Source: Nemophila menziesii
Taxonomy: Eukaryota > Streptophyta > Magnoliopsida > Boraginales > Hydrophyllaceae
Direction: 5' to 3'
Length of the DNA stretch: 64,000 bases
Assembly: GCA_029959085.1 (NCBI GenBank)
Contig: JARWIR010000017.1
Location: 24,541,507-24,605,506, forward strand
In this document: positions 22,011 to 33,190 of the stretch, one piece after another
Layout: each line of letters starts with the position of its first letter
Position numbering within the stretch: the stretch's first letter is position 1
Program-made: the position numbers and the translations under genes
The notes under the pieces: model-generated
Told to the model about the DNA's origin: nothing
What the model saw: the letters and a program-made list of their open reading frames with translations, nothing else
The model's database searches: none

Positions 22011-22179
22011 AATAGTATTAGCTTCTTAGGATCTAATAACACGAAACCTTTATCTCCTAATAAATCTGCTTTCGCCTAAAAAAATCTGTAAATCAAAAAC
22101 TAAAAAGAAAAGCGTAAAATAGAACTAACTAAAATAAAAGCACAAGATAATTCCACAAGGACTAACGATGTAGTCCCCG

Positions 22180-22197
22180 GCAGCGGCGCCAAAAACT
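22180..22197 (-). promoter_or_regulatory. Gypsy primer-binding site (tRNA-Asp type)
   Basis: Minus-strand TGGCGCCGCTGCCGGGGA, separated from the 5' LTR end by a few bases (agttt). It matches the PBS of Athila-like gypsy elements. The same site type recurs near 28821 (plus), 36590 (minus) and, damaged, at 42990 (minus). Confidence 0.85.
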
Positions 22198-23706
22198 TGG
22201 TGTGGCCTAAGGTGTGATAAAAAGATGTATAAAATAAGTGCAAATAAACACCCTAAGCTAACACGGTAATGCAAGTATTACAGGACGTATGCAAGTTTTA
22301 ATGATAAGAAGATTCGTTCCTCAGGGACTGACGAAAGTTAGAGAGAACTTATGTAAATTATCAAGTGCAGATATTACAAATAGAAAAGATAATACGCAAG
22401 TAGAAAGAAGAGAAAGACAAATATTTATTTGGTTTTTATAATAAAACTAAACTAAAGACTGAAAATAAATAAATAAAAGAAAAGGAAAGAAGATAGTATG
22501 AAAGTTTAGCTTGAGTAAATAGCATGTAATTCCCACTAGTTTTGCCGTTCTAAACATGTAAGGGTGAATTATGTAGTATTTCCCTAATCGGTCCCAATTC
22601 GCTATCGGTAGTTTAAAATAGGATTTACCTGTGTCAATAAGGCTTCCTAAGCAAACTTTTCCTGTAATTGGTAAATAGTCACAAGAACTAAACCATAGTG
22701 ATTATCTAGCTAGGTTGGGTTGTCAGATCAGACCTAATACTAGACGTTATGTGCTAAACATGCAATTAAACACCGTTGTCAATGGTGACCTAATTACTAG
22801 ATGGTAATTCTATATGGCCGCGGTTCCACAAGAACACAGAATATAAATCCAAACACATAAACAAAGAATAAAAACTATAATTCAATTTAAAACATTAAGT
22901 TCCCAAATTAGATAGATGTCAACTCAAAACTAGGGTTCATACATTAATGCTAAAAACTCAAACTAATAGAAATTTAGCTCATACAAAGAAGAGAAGAGAA
23001 AAGAATTACAAAATAAGAGGTTGAAGAAGACATATGATGTTTTGCTCCTTCCAGACTTCTCCTCTTGTGTTGCAGCTTCCTCTTGGCCTTGAGGTCTGGC
23101 CAAGGATGATTTTAGAGTGTTAAGAGGCTGTATTTATAGGGTATAGGAAGACCTAATTCGTTTTCTTGAAGGAGAAGGAAAGTAATGGACTCCTAGTCCA
23201 ACTCAAATTCGTATGGAAATAAAGATAAACACTGCTGGACCGTTTTGAGCATATCTTCTTCGTTATTGGTCGGTTTGAGCTCCATAAGATACCAAAAGAA
23301 TCGAAACAGAATTATCTTTGTACTTAAAGAAGGAAATTACCAAAATCGGCCTATTTCTTAGGTAAAAACGCACATCTTTAGACGTGTACTGCAGAATCCA
23401 GATTTAGGTAGCTTTTCCTTTTCCTAATTGAACTCAGTTTCCTTCTATCTCCAATTACCATGCTAATCTCTTTCCATAAGTTGTAGTCTTTGAATTGGAC
23501 TCTAATTAATCTCCATAATTATCTTTAAAGCTTCACACTAAATTAAACAATTAAACCCAATATGCTCTAAAAATATTATGTTACTAAATCAAGACTCATA
23601 ATAGGAAAGTGCACTAATTTAAGCTAAGATCGACCTATAAACTAATAAATAAGCCTAAAATGATGTCTCTGAAGTATATTATATTATCACAAATGAGGAG
23701 ACATCA
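22198..23706 (-). repeat. Gypsy 5' LTR, intact, 1509 bp
   Basis: Starts TGGTGTGGCC and ends gaggagacatca on the plus strand, directly followed by the gtcat duplication. Complete partner of the interrupted left LTR. Confidence 0.94.
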
Positions 23707-25107
23707 GTCATATTCAAGAAACTTTGCATTTCTTGATTCCACAAATCTAGTGTTGTGAGATGGACAGTATAATCTGAGACTTTCAGACCGCTCAGCATAT
23801 CCAATGAAATGCCCACTGATGGTCCTTGGGTCCAGTTTTTTCTCTTGTGGATTATAGATCCTGACTTTAGACAGGCATCCCCATACGCGCATATGTTTCA
23901 ATCTCGGTTTCCAACCTTTCCATAATTCAAATGGCGTCTTTGCGACAGCCTTGGTTGGAACTCGGTTTAATATATACACTGTCGTTTTTAAAACTTCAAT
24001 CCACAAGTTTTTAGGAAGATTGGAGTTGCTAAGCATACTCCGTACCATGTCCAATAATGTTCGATTTCTCCTTTCTGCTACACCATTCTGATCCGGTGAA
24101 CCAGGCATGGTGTACTGGGCAACAATCCCATACTCTTGGAGAAACAGAGCAAACGGACCAGGTGCTTGTCCATCTTCAGTATATCTACCATAATATTCCC
24201 CACCTCTATCTGATCTCACAATCTTTATATGTTTTCCACATTGTCTCTCTACTTCAGCCTTAAATATTTTAAAGGCATCTAATGCTTCGCTCTTGTTATG
24301 AAGCATGTAGAGATACATATATCGTGAGTAATCATCAATAAAGGTTGTAAAATATTTCTGACCATGCATATCCATGCCAGGACAACATATATCTATATGT
24401 ATGATTTCTAATAAATCTGAACTCCTATTGGCACCTTTCTTTGACTTGTTGGTCTGCTTTCCCTTAATGCAATCCACACAAGTTTTAATGTCAGTAAAAT
24501 CTAGAGTACTAAGTACTCCATATTTTACCAACCTTTTGATTCTTTCAATAGAGATATGCCCTAATCTCTGGTGCCATAGAGTCGATGAATCCTCATTTAT
24601 ATTACACCTCTTTGTACCAATTTGGACATAAAAATTATTATTAATAGCATTGTTTTGTAAATTAATACAATAAAGACCTTCAGACAAAATACCATTCCCA
24701 ACACATTCAGATTTATTGAAAATACTAAAAAATGTCTCTGAAAATGTAAAGGAATCACCCAAAGGTACAAGTCTGGAAACAGAAATCAAGTTTCTAGAAA
24801 AACTTGGAACATAAAAAGTCTTTTCTAATTTCAAAACATAACCATTACTCAAATATAAATAACATGTTTCAATGGCTTCCACATGTGAACCCATCTTATT
24901 ACCGGACAAGATGCATTGCTCACTGCCCACTGGTTTCCTTAGGTTTTGCATACCCTGTAAAGAGTTGGCAACATGGATTGAAGAACCAGAATCAATCCAC
25001 CAGGTGTTAATATTAACATTAACAGTATTAGATTCATAACAAACTAACGAGGTAGGATTACCTTTATCCTGAAGCCATTTCTGGAATTTAGCACATTCCT
25101 TCTTCAT
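23704..25107 (-). pseudogene. Copia pol 5' part: zinc knuckle end, protease and integrase
   Basis: 467-codon frame of the copia polyprotein. It starts inside the Gag zinc knuckle ([10 protein letters not shown]), then the aspartic protease [11 protein letters not shown] near residue 37, the GAG-pre-integrase domain ([10 protein letters not shown] near 178) and an integrase core with [29 protein letters not shown] and [15 protein letters not shown]. The frame is cut at 23706 by the gypsy insertion; pol resumes at 14002. The integrase core itself has no stop, so most of its decay came with or after the insertion. Confidence 0.92.
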
Positions 25108-25742
25108 GTGTCCTTTTTTTTACAGAAAAAACACTTAGCTTCTTTCTTAATATCAGCTTGAGGTGCTATTTTACCTTTCCCCTTCTGATTGTTCTTTGGT
25201 TTGCCTTTTCCTTGAGTAGTCATCATTGCACTTTCACCTTGTTCCATTAACAACCTTTCTTCTTCTTGAACACACATGGTCATGAGTTTATTAATTGACC
25301 ATTTATCTTTATGTGTGTTATAGGAGATTTTGAAAGGTCCATATTGATTTGGAAGGGTGTTCAAAATATAGTGCACAAGAAAAGACTCGGAAACCTGTAC
25401 CTCGAGATTCTTAAGTTGAGCCGAAATATCTCTCATCTGCATGATGTACCCACGCACACCTCTAACACTTGTGAGCCTAAGTGAAGAGAGCTTCATTATT
25501 AGAGTGCTTGCTAAAGCCTTGTCTGAAGTGACGAACTGGTCATCAATGGCTTTACGTAAAATTTGGACATTATCATGGTGATTTACTGAACCACGGATGC
25601 TTGCTGCTAACTTTGTCTTAATAAACATCACACTGAGGCGATTGGATCGCTCCCATTTTTCATAAAGTGCAATATCTGCTGGAGTGCTTTTGTCTGTAAG
25701 AGCAGGTGGTTCAGTTTTCCTAATAGCATCATCTATGTCCAT
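25104..25742 (-). pseudogene. Copia Gag (UBN2-type), frameshifted from pol
   Basis: 212-codon Gag with ATG at 25742 (MDIDDAIRKTEPPALT). It shows the plant copia Gag fold: YEKWERSNRLSVMFIK, LRLTSVRGVRGYIMQM, LVHYILNTLPNQY, EEERLLMEQGESAM, then a Lys-rich segment and the first half of a CCHC knuckle (CFFCKKKDT). A one-base change in a T/A run near 25117-25125 splits the knuckle, moving the rest into the frame of the 23704-25107 segment. Two ATGs are in frame upstream at most by chance; this one follows the leader. Confidence 0.88.
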
Positions 25743-26645
25743 CCACCCTAAGTGAAGGAGAACTCTTTCTTTCCATGACTTATAATTATTCCCATTAAGT
25801 TCGTGAATGTCACTACGGATATCAGAAAAATTAACAGGTTGTGATGCTGCAAATAAAGATTACATGCTTATTAATAAATAGACTGTTAATAAATATCATA
25901 TTCACCAATGCAAATCATGATCTAATAAATCTAAGACATAAAAATTTGCCTGTGGGCTAAATTTTTAATTCAATAAGATTTATAATCATATGACAAAATA
26001 TATAAAAATATTCTATCATTACTAACTAATAAAACTATCAAATAATTATTAAGTCATAATTTCTGTGGGAAAATTACGAATAATTTGATATTTTATCCTA
26101 ATTAGTTATTTAAATATAATAGTATTCATGTGGGATAAAATTATTATATTAAAATGAATAATTACAACTTATGTCTAATTTTATTATATGATCTTATACC
26201 ATAATACATATTTTATTCAACTAAGATGCTGTGGCTATTCTTTGATTAAATAAAATATGTTGATCACTTAGACAATTCAATATACCATACTAAAAGTTTA
26301 TGAGTATATAAAACTATATAACAAAAATATAATAAAATAAACCATATATTTTATTCACATTTTGTTTACCTAATTATACTCATAAAATAAATAAAGTACA
26401 TGAAGTATGAATATAAAAATATAAATATAAATAAATACCTGGAGGCCGAAGTAAAACTTAAAGATAAAAATTCAAAAGTACCATAAGTCTAAATGAAAAC
26501 TAAAAATGTCTCATGGATTCTAATCATCTTCAACTGTAGGACATGTTAGATTCAACACAAAAAAAACATTTTGCAAAATTATTTTTGCTAAATTACTTCA
26601 GCCATGAACTAAGGAAAAAAAATGTTTAACTAAATCAAAGCAGAG
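25743..26645. other. Copia 5' leader, non-coding
   Basis: About 900 bp of very AT-rich sequence between the PBS and the Gag ATG; no reading frame of note. Confidence 0.6.
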
Positions 26646-26670
26646 GTATGCTTTAGGCTCTGATACCAAA
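26646..26670 (-). promoter_or_regulatory. Copia primer-binding site (initiator tRNA-Met)
   Basis: Minus-strand TTTGGTATCAGAGCC directly follows the 5' LTR end (...TCTAACA). This is the standard copia PBS. Confidence 0.88.
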
Positions 26671-27126
26671 TGTTAGAAAAATCGATCAAACTAAAATGCG
26701 AAATAAATAAATAGATCGAAAAAGAGTAATGATACCTCCGGCCATTGATGTCTTAAGAAACTTTTCCTTATGTTTTATTCTTCCAAACTCTCATGCATTC
26801 AACTATAGATGGTGTATAATTTTTGTGTGAATGAATTGAGTTTAGAGACCAAAACTCTAGTTTATATAGCCAAGCTCCCATCAAACTTTTTAATGGCAAT
26901 GAATTACTAGGTGTTACAACCTTTCATTTGCAAATGGTTAAATAAAAAAGTGTTACAACTTTTCATTTGCATAAGAAAAATGGAAAAATCATTAAGATAA
27001 AATTAGTGGATGGATTAATGTTGGATCATGAAAAGCCAAAAGTCATAAGTTTATTTTATTTATCAATTTAAAATAAAGACAAATAAAATAATATGAAGTT
27101 TTATATTAATAAAAAAAAGACTTATA
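26671..27126 (-). repeat. Copia 5' LTR
   Basis: Partner of 11374-11831, bounded on the outside by gcata (27127-27131). The sense strand starts TATAAGTC and ends CTAACA. Confidence 0.92.
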
Positions 27127-27262
27127 GCATAAGCAAGAGAAATATGACTAAAAGAAATATGCATAAAAGAAAAAAGGAAAGGTCCCAATAAAGTGTAGCC
27201 CAAGGAGCTACCTATCAGACATCCATCCCAAAGGGGGGGTGGGGTTATCAAAGTCTATCACT

Positions 27263-28814
27263 GATGTTTCTCTTTTTGTGATGGATTATTTCATTCACGA
27301 GATATTGTTTTAGGAGTTTATTGGGCCAAAGTGATGGATTTTTCTCTAATATTTGTCATATTATTCTTTTGTTTCTTGTTTTGAGAATATTGTTATTTAT
27401 AGAGATTTTGTACTTTAATTGTTTTTTAAATGTGTAGCTTTTAGGTACATGGTTAATACAAGGTTCCAAGATTAAGAGAAGAAGTCAAAAAGTCGAGATA
27501 AACCCCAAGTGAAGACAGAAATTGAGTTTAGAGTCACTTTGGGAAGGTAGAGCATATGCTAAATCTTAACGTCATATTGTTTCAGTCACCATGATTAATT
27601 GGTCAGAGATTTGGTCTTGATTCCATTTGATTCAGAAAGAGCTTGAAGTCAGTGACGCGTGGAAAGTGACAGAAGTTATTCGGAGTTGAGATAAAAAAGT
27701 TATGTCATTTGCTTCCACCATGACTCGAACTAGTCCAGTTTTATGTAATAAACGGGTTGGATCTAAACCTAATTAAGTGAGCTAAAGGGGACCCACATGT
27801 TTGTATCTCCTATACAAATCATTTAGCAGCTCCTATTTTACACAAGACTTGATATTTCCATCATTTTTCAAAGGGAGAAAGAGCAGAAGAGAAGAGGAGA
27901 AGTAAATAAGGTTTTTTTCCCACAAAATCCAACGATTCCTCTCCAACCATTCATCAATTCATCTTTTCCTTAAGAGTAACTATCATTTATTTTTATTTTA
28001 ATTATGATATTGTCTTTAGTTCTTATTAGTTTTATTTATTTTAGTATGAACTAAACCCTCATCGCTTGAGATATTGTTATGTAAGAACTTATGCTTAGCT
28101 AGTTAATGCTTTATTTAATTTGGGACGAATGTTTAATTGAGATTGATGTTTATTTTATTCCATTTACTATAAGTTTGTTGTAACACTACCTATTTTCTGG
28201 CCAAATAGTGGGTAGCCCTTGTATTTAAGCTAACACCTGGGGAGGGGAGGTTTTATTGTGGACATAGCATATAGGAGTCTAGTGTGTGGTAGTGAACCGG
28301 GAGGTCTTGTCTATAGATAGTCAATAAGTTAGAGTTTCAATCACCCGAAGACATTATAGGGTCAACCGGGAGGGGTCTCTAGTGAAGGAGGAATGCTCTC
28401 TAAGCTACAAGGGAGGGAGTTAGAGAGATTTTTTAATCCAGACTAATGCAAATTCACCAACTCACCCTTATCAATAAAAACATGAAATTAGCGGCATAAG
28501 GGACTTCTAGCAAAACCTCAAGAAAATCTCATATCCTTTAATACATTTTCTAATTAATTGTTTATTTTATTTTATTTTAGTTCATAATCTTATTTTATTA
28601 ATTTTTTAGTCTTTATTTATTGAAAATCAAAAGAATATCTTACTTATTTATGTTTTTCCCATTTCACTTCCTATTGCAAACTCCTTATTTTACACTATTG
28701 AAGCACAATTATCTACAATGATAGTCCATGTGGAGACGATAATCCCTACCCGTACACTTGCGGGAAGTGGCTTCTAGGGTGTTGGTGTATTTCGCCACAC
28801 ACTAGAACGCAACA
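27263..28814 (+). repeat. LTR of a truncated plus-strand gypsy element
   Basis: The right boundary is fixed by the PBS (agtttttggcgccactgcc) that starts at 28815. The left boundary is set at TGATGTTTCTC near 27263 by analogy with other LTRs here that begin TGATGTCTC in the sense direction; it is approximate. Contains a pyrimidine-rich tract and repeated gggag blocks, no frame. Confidence 0.6.
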
Positions 28815-29719
28815 AGTTTTTGGCGCCACTGCCTGGGACTATATTGTTAGTCTTTTTGTGTTTTTATTTTAGTGTAGAAGTGTCTAGTTTGTTTTTGGTT
28901 TTACGTTGTGTTCTTATTTTTGTCTCTTTACAGATTAACAAATTTTGGTGTATGCTCTCTGCTCTCGAGAGATTGCTTCAAGACCAAATAAAGAAATAAA
29001 GAGCAAGAAAAGGACAAGTAGTAATGAAAAATCTTAATCCATCATCTGGTTTTGAGGTTAATAATAATCATGTGAATCCACCCGTAGGAGCCAATCCACT
29101 TGGGGATGTTCAAAAAAATGAGTGAATTTAAATGGAGGCCAACCACGAAATGGTCAAGAAAATCAAGTACAAGGTATTCGGGGACCAGTAGTGCCATTTC
29201 ATGTTCAACCTTTAGGGATTCGCCCTTCAGCTATTCAAGCCGCACGGTTTAATCTCGTTATGGGTATTATGTTGAATCGATTCCTTAATTATGGGAATCA
29301 TAGTGGAGCTACCCACCAAGATACGATACTAGCTATTCAAAAATTCATGCAAATTTGTGACGCCTACATTACTCAAGGCGTTACAAGGCAACACATGTAT
29401 TACTTCACTTTCCAATATTTATTAACTAGAGGTGCAAGTGAGTGGCTAGAAAGACAACCATCCGAGACAATCACTAATTGGAATGCAATTCAAGCAAGTT
29501 ATTTCAAGTGTTTCTATTCGCAAAGTATGAGAATGAAAGACCAGGTTAAGCTTACAAATTTCAAACAAGAAGGTGGTGAGAGCTTAGGGAGAACATGAAC
29601 CAGTTTTCAGCAACATTTGACAAGGTGCCCTCTTCATGGGTACACCCCTTTGATGCAGCTCTACATGTTTTATAACGGACTTGATGAAAGTACAAGGTTA
29701 CTTCCAAATAACATGAAAT
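28815..29719 (+). pseudogene. Gypsy gag fragment (plus strand)
   Basis: Follows the PBS. From the ATG at 29122 there are 158 codons: a Gln/Pro-rich start (VVPFHVQPLGIRPSAIQAA), then the capsid-like region FMQICDAYITQGVTRQHMYY, FQYLLTRGASEWLERQPSET and ITNWNAIQASYFKCFY. It stops at 29596 shortly after FKQEGGESL, and homology continues in another frame (CPLHGYTPLMQLYMFYNGL) to about 29705. No protease, RT or integrase follows, so the element is truncated and has no partner LTR. Confidence 0.78.
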
Positions 29720-29744
29720 AAAGAAATCGAATTCAAAGATGATC

Positions 29745-30412
29745 ATATGCAAAACCCAAGCTATGGAAGAATTAGTTCATACTAGAAAGAAATAAACTAA
29801 AAGATAGATACATACTTATCGACTTGCTTCTGATGAGCAAGGATATGTTTACACTGATAACTAGATGTATTTATAGGTGCTACCTAACCCTAGGTCAAAA
29901 TATTGAGTGGAAGGCAAGTTATTGGAGTCATTTTCCAATTCAAAATCGTTTCCTAAAATATAGAACAAGATAAACACTACAGATTGATTTGGTTATATCT
30001 CTTTCATTACTTATCGGAGATTAGTGTACTTTATATGGAAACGACCAAAATTCAAATATCTATCTGCTCATAAATGGGATCCTCCAGATTCGTAATAGAT
30101 TTTCTACAGTCTTCAAAACACTAGACGTTATTACAGCTTTGGCAGATTTATTTGGTAGCTTTTTCTTTCCTAATCCAACTTTGTTTCCTTTTATCTCTAG
30201 ATTTCGCCTTGGATCTTCTTACCTTAACTCCTTGACATTGATTTGGCATATAATTATTTCCTTTTTATCTAAGAGCTTCACATTAACACACAAATTATAC
30301 CTAAAATACTACAAAGGTAAGAAATCTCCAAATCAAGACATGAACTAAGAAATTATCAAAAAATGGGGAAAATCCCTTAACAATTAATGTACCGCACCTA
30401 AAATGATATCTC
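29745..30412 (-). repeat. Gypsy LTR fragment (minus orientation)
   Basis: Composition and landmarks match the 3' two-thirds of the other minus-oriented LTRs: a tatttataggt box, a run of short cttcc blocks, then the end cctaaaatgatatctcatgag, comparable with cctaaaatgatgtctc at 38098, 44513 and 17695. It abuts the truncated gag at about 29720-29745. Boundaries approximate. Confidence 0.5.
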
Positions 30413-31607
30413 ATGAGTGGATTAATTCATCAAAATTATGTAGACATCACTATTACACACCTATATATTGAGAAGGTATGCATGAAAACATCATAATAAT
30501 ATCATGGGTGTTGTATTATAGAATTTGGAATCCCTGAATATAGATTATAAGAATATGCATTGGTCACCCATAGGGCTTCATTATCCTTTGATTTGCGATG
30601 CGAGTCACATAGACGTGTGGTATCTACTACAGTGAGATCTCTAGTTGATGAATGAATATAAATAAAACCTATACTTATATTTGAAATATTTCTCAAAGGT
30701 ACATGAATAACTCGTGGGAGTTATGTTTAGACATTCATGAACATTATATTAATTTATACCACTCATAGAGGTTCCATATGTGATGGAATAAGATCATGAG
30801 TGGGTTAAGACCAATTCAAAGCGACTAGCTTCCTCTATGTTGTATTGCTAATTTGGTTAGATGGATAAATATGTAATTCATTCAGAGGATAAACTAATTG
30901 TGCGTACTAAGTAACATATTTTTGAACCCTTAATAACTTATCTGGAGAAAGATTGTTAGTAAATTTCCACTTAAATAATTGGATCTTAATAATTTAATTG
31001 TGTTACTAAATATAGAAACTCTAACTCACGCTAGAAAATTTGTGTCAAGGTTATAAGACTACACGATTCATTGGGCTTTTATCGGTCAATAAAGTGTTAC
31101 AAAATCACAAATAAGACACATGATTTGAGCTTATAATTATAGGTACTAGGCCAACTTGCTCATAAATTTGTATAAATAAGAGTGAAGGGTCACTCATTCA
31201 ATCAATTCACCTAATACTTTTAAGTTCTTACAAATTTAATATTAAGAAGAACTATTTTGATATAAGGTAGAATGAATTTCTATCTCAAGACAATAAATTT
31301 AAGAGTAAGATGAACTAGCAAGACAATATTTTTAGCAAGACAATTATCATGGACAAAGGTACGTGAATTCGTGACTTGAGCACCCCACTCTAACGGTGGG
31401 GGTGCCTTTGTCGATCATCCCATGTCCTTTATGAGGATCAATTTTTTGAGACCCTCCCTTATTAATGCATACTTTCATATTATCTTTTGTCACACACATA
31501 ATGCTTCATGATTTTTTCTCATTACATGATTTTTGTTGTCCTAAAAGGGTCCTTAAGAATTTTTTTCTATGATTTTTTGTTGATTTAATATATATGAACA
31601 AAAAGAG
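30413..31607. other. Intergenic / unclassified repeat
   Basis: No coding frame. A stem-loop with arms gcaccccac and gtgggggtgc lies at 31380-31405. The region has the look of LTR sequence, with short AT-rich blocks, but no matching partner was found in the window. Confidence 0.3.
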
Positions 31608-32290
31608 CTCATTGTGCGGGCCGCCACCCTCGGTGACCGGGGAGACTAGAATAGAAGAGTCCGTCGACTCTTTCTAGAAGGTCATGGGATCTCCTATCTG
31701 ATAAGAAGGGTTGGCCAGAAGGAAGAGAAGCAAGTGAAAGAAAGAAAGGTTGAGACATGAACCAGGAACGAAGTCCAATCCATCCGCGGCCGAGTATGAG
31801 CAAGGTCGACGAGCTTTCAATCTCTACTTCCTCTCTGGGCATTGGTCATAGCCTAAATTCGTCGAAGGGATAAAAAAGAAAGAAGAGAAATTGATTAGCT
31901 CGACAAAGGAGAGGTTTTAAAATATTAGTGTGAAGCGCTTCAAGTGTGGCTTTCAGCGCATCTTCTGACTTCTGAGTCCCAATCTTTGGCTTTTCCCAGC
32001 TTTCCTTCTAGTTGAGTGCCTCAACGGATCCCCGACAACTCAACCTCGACTCCTGTTTACCTGAGATTCTCTTCCTGCTGCTCAACCTCATTCGCTGGGG
32101 AGTTTCGAGCTCTATTATTCCCTTCCTTCTCTAATTCGTGTATCGCCACTTCGATGGCAGCAAGTCCTGGCCCGAGATAGAAGACATGTCAGGAGAGCAG
32201 CTTGGCCCAGACAACGTCCTAGGCGTAGGGGAGATCGTCGATTTCAAGAACGTGTGTCAACGCGAAAGTACTTCTCGACGAAAGATATAC
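31608..32290. other. Possible organellar (mitochondrial) DNA insert
   Basis: About 680 bp with GC content near 50%, against roughly 33% on either side. It has purine/pyrimidine block texture typical of plant mitochondrial intergenic DNA (gaaagaaagaaaggttgag, cggggagactagaata, gccgagtatgagcaagg). It has no repeat structure or TE landmark and no long frame. The call rests on composition and general resemblance; no gene of the mitochondrial genome was identified. Confidence 0.45.
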
Positions 32291-32514
32291 ACTCTGTTTT
32301 TTGACACTGGTTTGTTGAGAAATGTTTACTACCTCCTCAGGGTGCTCCTCCTTTTTCTGACCACCGGTTGTCATCCCTACTCGCATTGTACTTCCCAATT
32401 TTTCCTCAGGGAATCTAAATATGTATCCTGGTTGACGTTCTCAAAATTTCTACAAATAACGCCAACTAACGAAGTAAAAAATTATCATAACTTATCACTC
32501 AAATTAGTTATGCC

Positions 32515-33182
32515 CAGGGGCGGATCCAGAACCTAAATTGAGGGGGGGCTTGAAATATATAAAAGTTCGGGGATCAACCCTTTCTTAAATTTTTTAAAGT
32601 AAAAATAAGATACATAAACACATAACAAGAAAGGTTAAAATGCAAATATGATAATCTAACACCATTACATTCATCGTCTCTTTAATTGATGAGTTTACCC
32701 GTTCTTAATTACCCAAAAAATATGTAAACCAACACCAATATATACACTAAATGTATATAGTATCATTAGTATTATATTGATATAGCATATGTTATTTTAA
32801 TATTCTAATTTATACATATGAAAAATAAACCATTTATAAAAATTAAACATTATAAATTCATTAGATTGATGTAAATAATAAATTATTAAGTAATACTATC
32901 ATCAAATACAAAATTTATATTAGAAATGTTTTCTATTATATGTATATTTGGGAAAAAAAGAAGAAGTAAATGCTATGATTCGAACCCCCAACCTCTATAT
33001 CGTATGCTAATATGTAAAAATACTAAACCACTACGACACAATCACTTATACATTATTTAGTGCATTAACTTTTATATACATTTTCATAGGGGGCAAATTA
33101 TTTTTCGAGACAAAATTACAGTAACGTACCATAAATTTTACGGGTTCAGGGGGGGCTTGGGCCCCACATGGATCCTCCCCTG
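32515..33182. mobile_element. hAT-like MITE, 668 bp, perfect 8-bp target duplication
   Basis: The ends CAGGGGCGGATCCA (32515) and TGGATCCTCCCCTG (to 33182) are inverted with one mismatch. The flanks are gttatgcc at 32507-32514 and 33183-33190. The CAGGGGCGGA-type end and 8-bp duplication are characteristic of a widespread plant hAT MITE group. Interior AT-rich, no transposase. Contains a tRNA-like segment (see 32976-33038). Confidence 0.9.
32976..33038 (-). promoter_or_regulatory. tRNA-like pol III A and B boxes inside the hAT MITE
   Basis: On the minus strand TGTCGTAGTGG (33038-33028) matches the A-box consensus with one mismatch, and GGTTCGAATCA (32986-32976) matches the B box except for its last base. 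Spacing is about 40 bases. The full segment does not fold as a tRNA by eye. It suggests a tRNA or SINE piece built into the MITE. Confidence 0.5.
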
Positions 33183-33190
33183 GTTATGCC

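Larger units (their letters stand above)
14003..23706 (-). mobile_element. Non-autonomous Ty3/gypsy retrotransposon (LARD-like) nested in copia pol
   Basis: Two LTRs of about 1.5 kb (14003-15042 plus 17276-17743 on the left; 22198-23706 on the right) are bounded by the 5-bp duplication gtcat (13998-14002, 23707-23711). On the minus strand the PBS TGGCGCCGCTGCCGGGGA follows the right LTR, the tRNA-Asp-type site of Athila-like gypsy elements, and a purine tract (gagttgggggtct) precedes the left LTR. The ~4.45-kb internal region holds one Gag-derived frame and a Lys-rich frame but no protease, RT, RNase H or integrase. Mobilisation must have been in trans. LTRs differ at roughly 15 positions, so insertion was recent. 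Confidence 0.93.
11374..27126 (-). mobile_element. Ty1/copia retrotransposon (outer host of a three-level nest)
   Basis: LTRs of 458 bp (11374-11831) and 456 bp (26671-27126) flank gag, protease, integrase, RT and RNase H remnants in copia order on the minus strand. The element is bounded by the 5-bp duplication gcata (11369-11373, 27127-27131). The primer-binding site next to the right LTR reads TGGTATCAGAGCC on the minus strand, matching initiator tRNA-Met as in most copia elements, and a purine tract (aagtgggagaa) adjoins the left LTR. By eye the LTRs differ at about 25 sites. pol is split by the gypsy element 14003-23706 and also carries stops and frameshifts, so the element is dead. Confidence 0.93.

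Noticed and set aside
31380..31405. GC-rich hairpin as a transcription terminator or structured RNA
   Set aside because: Isolated stem-loop in a plant intergenic region with no adjacent gene; no support for function.
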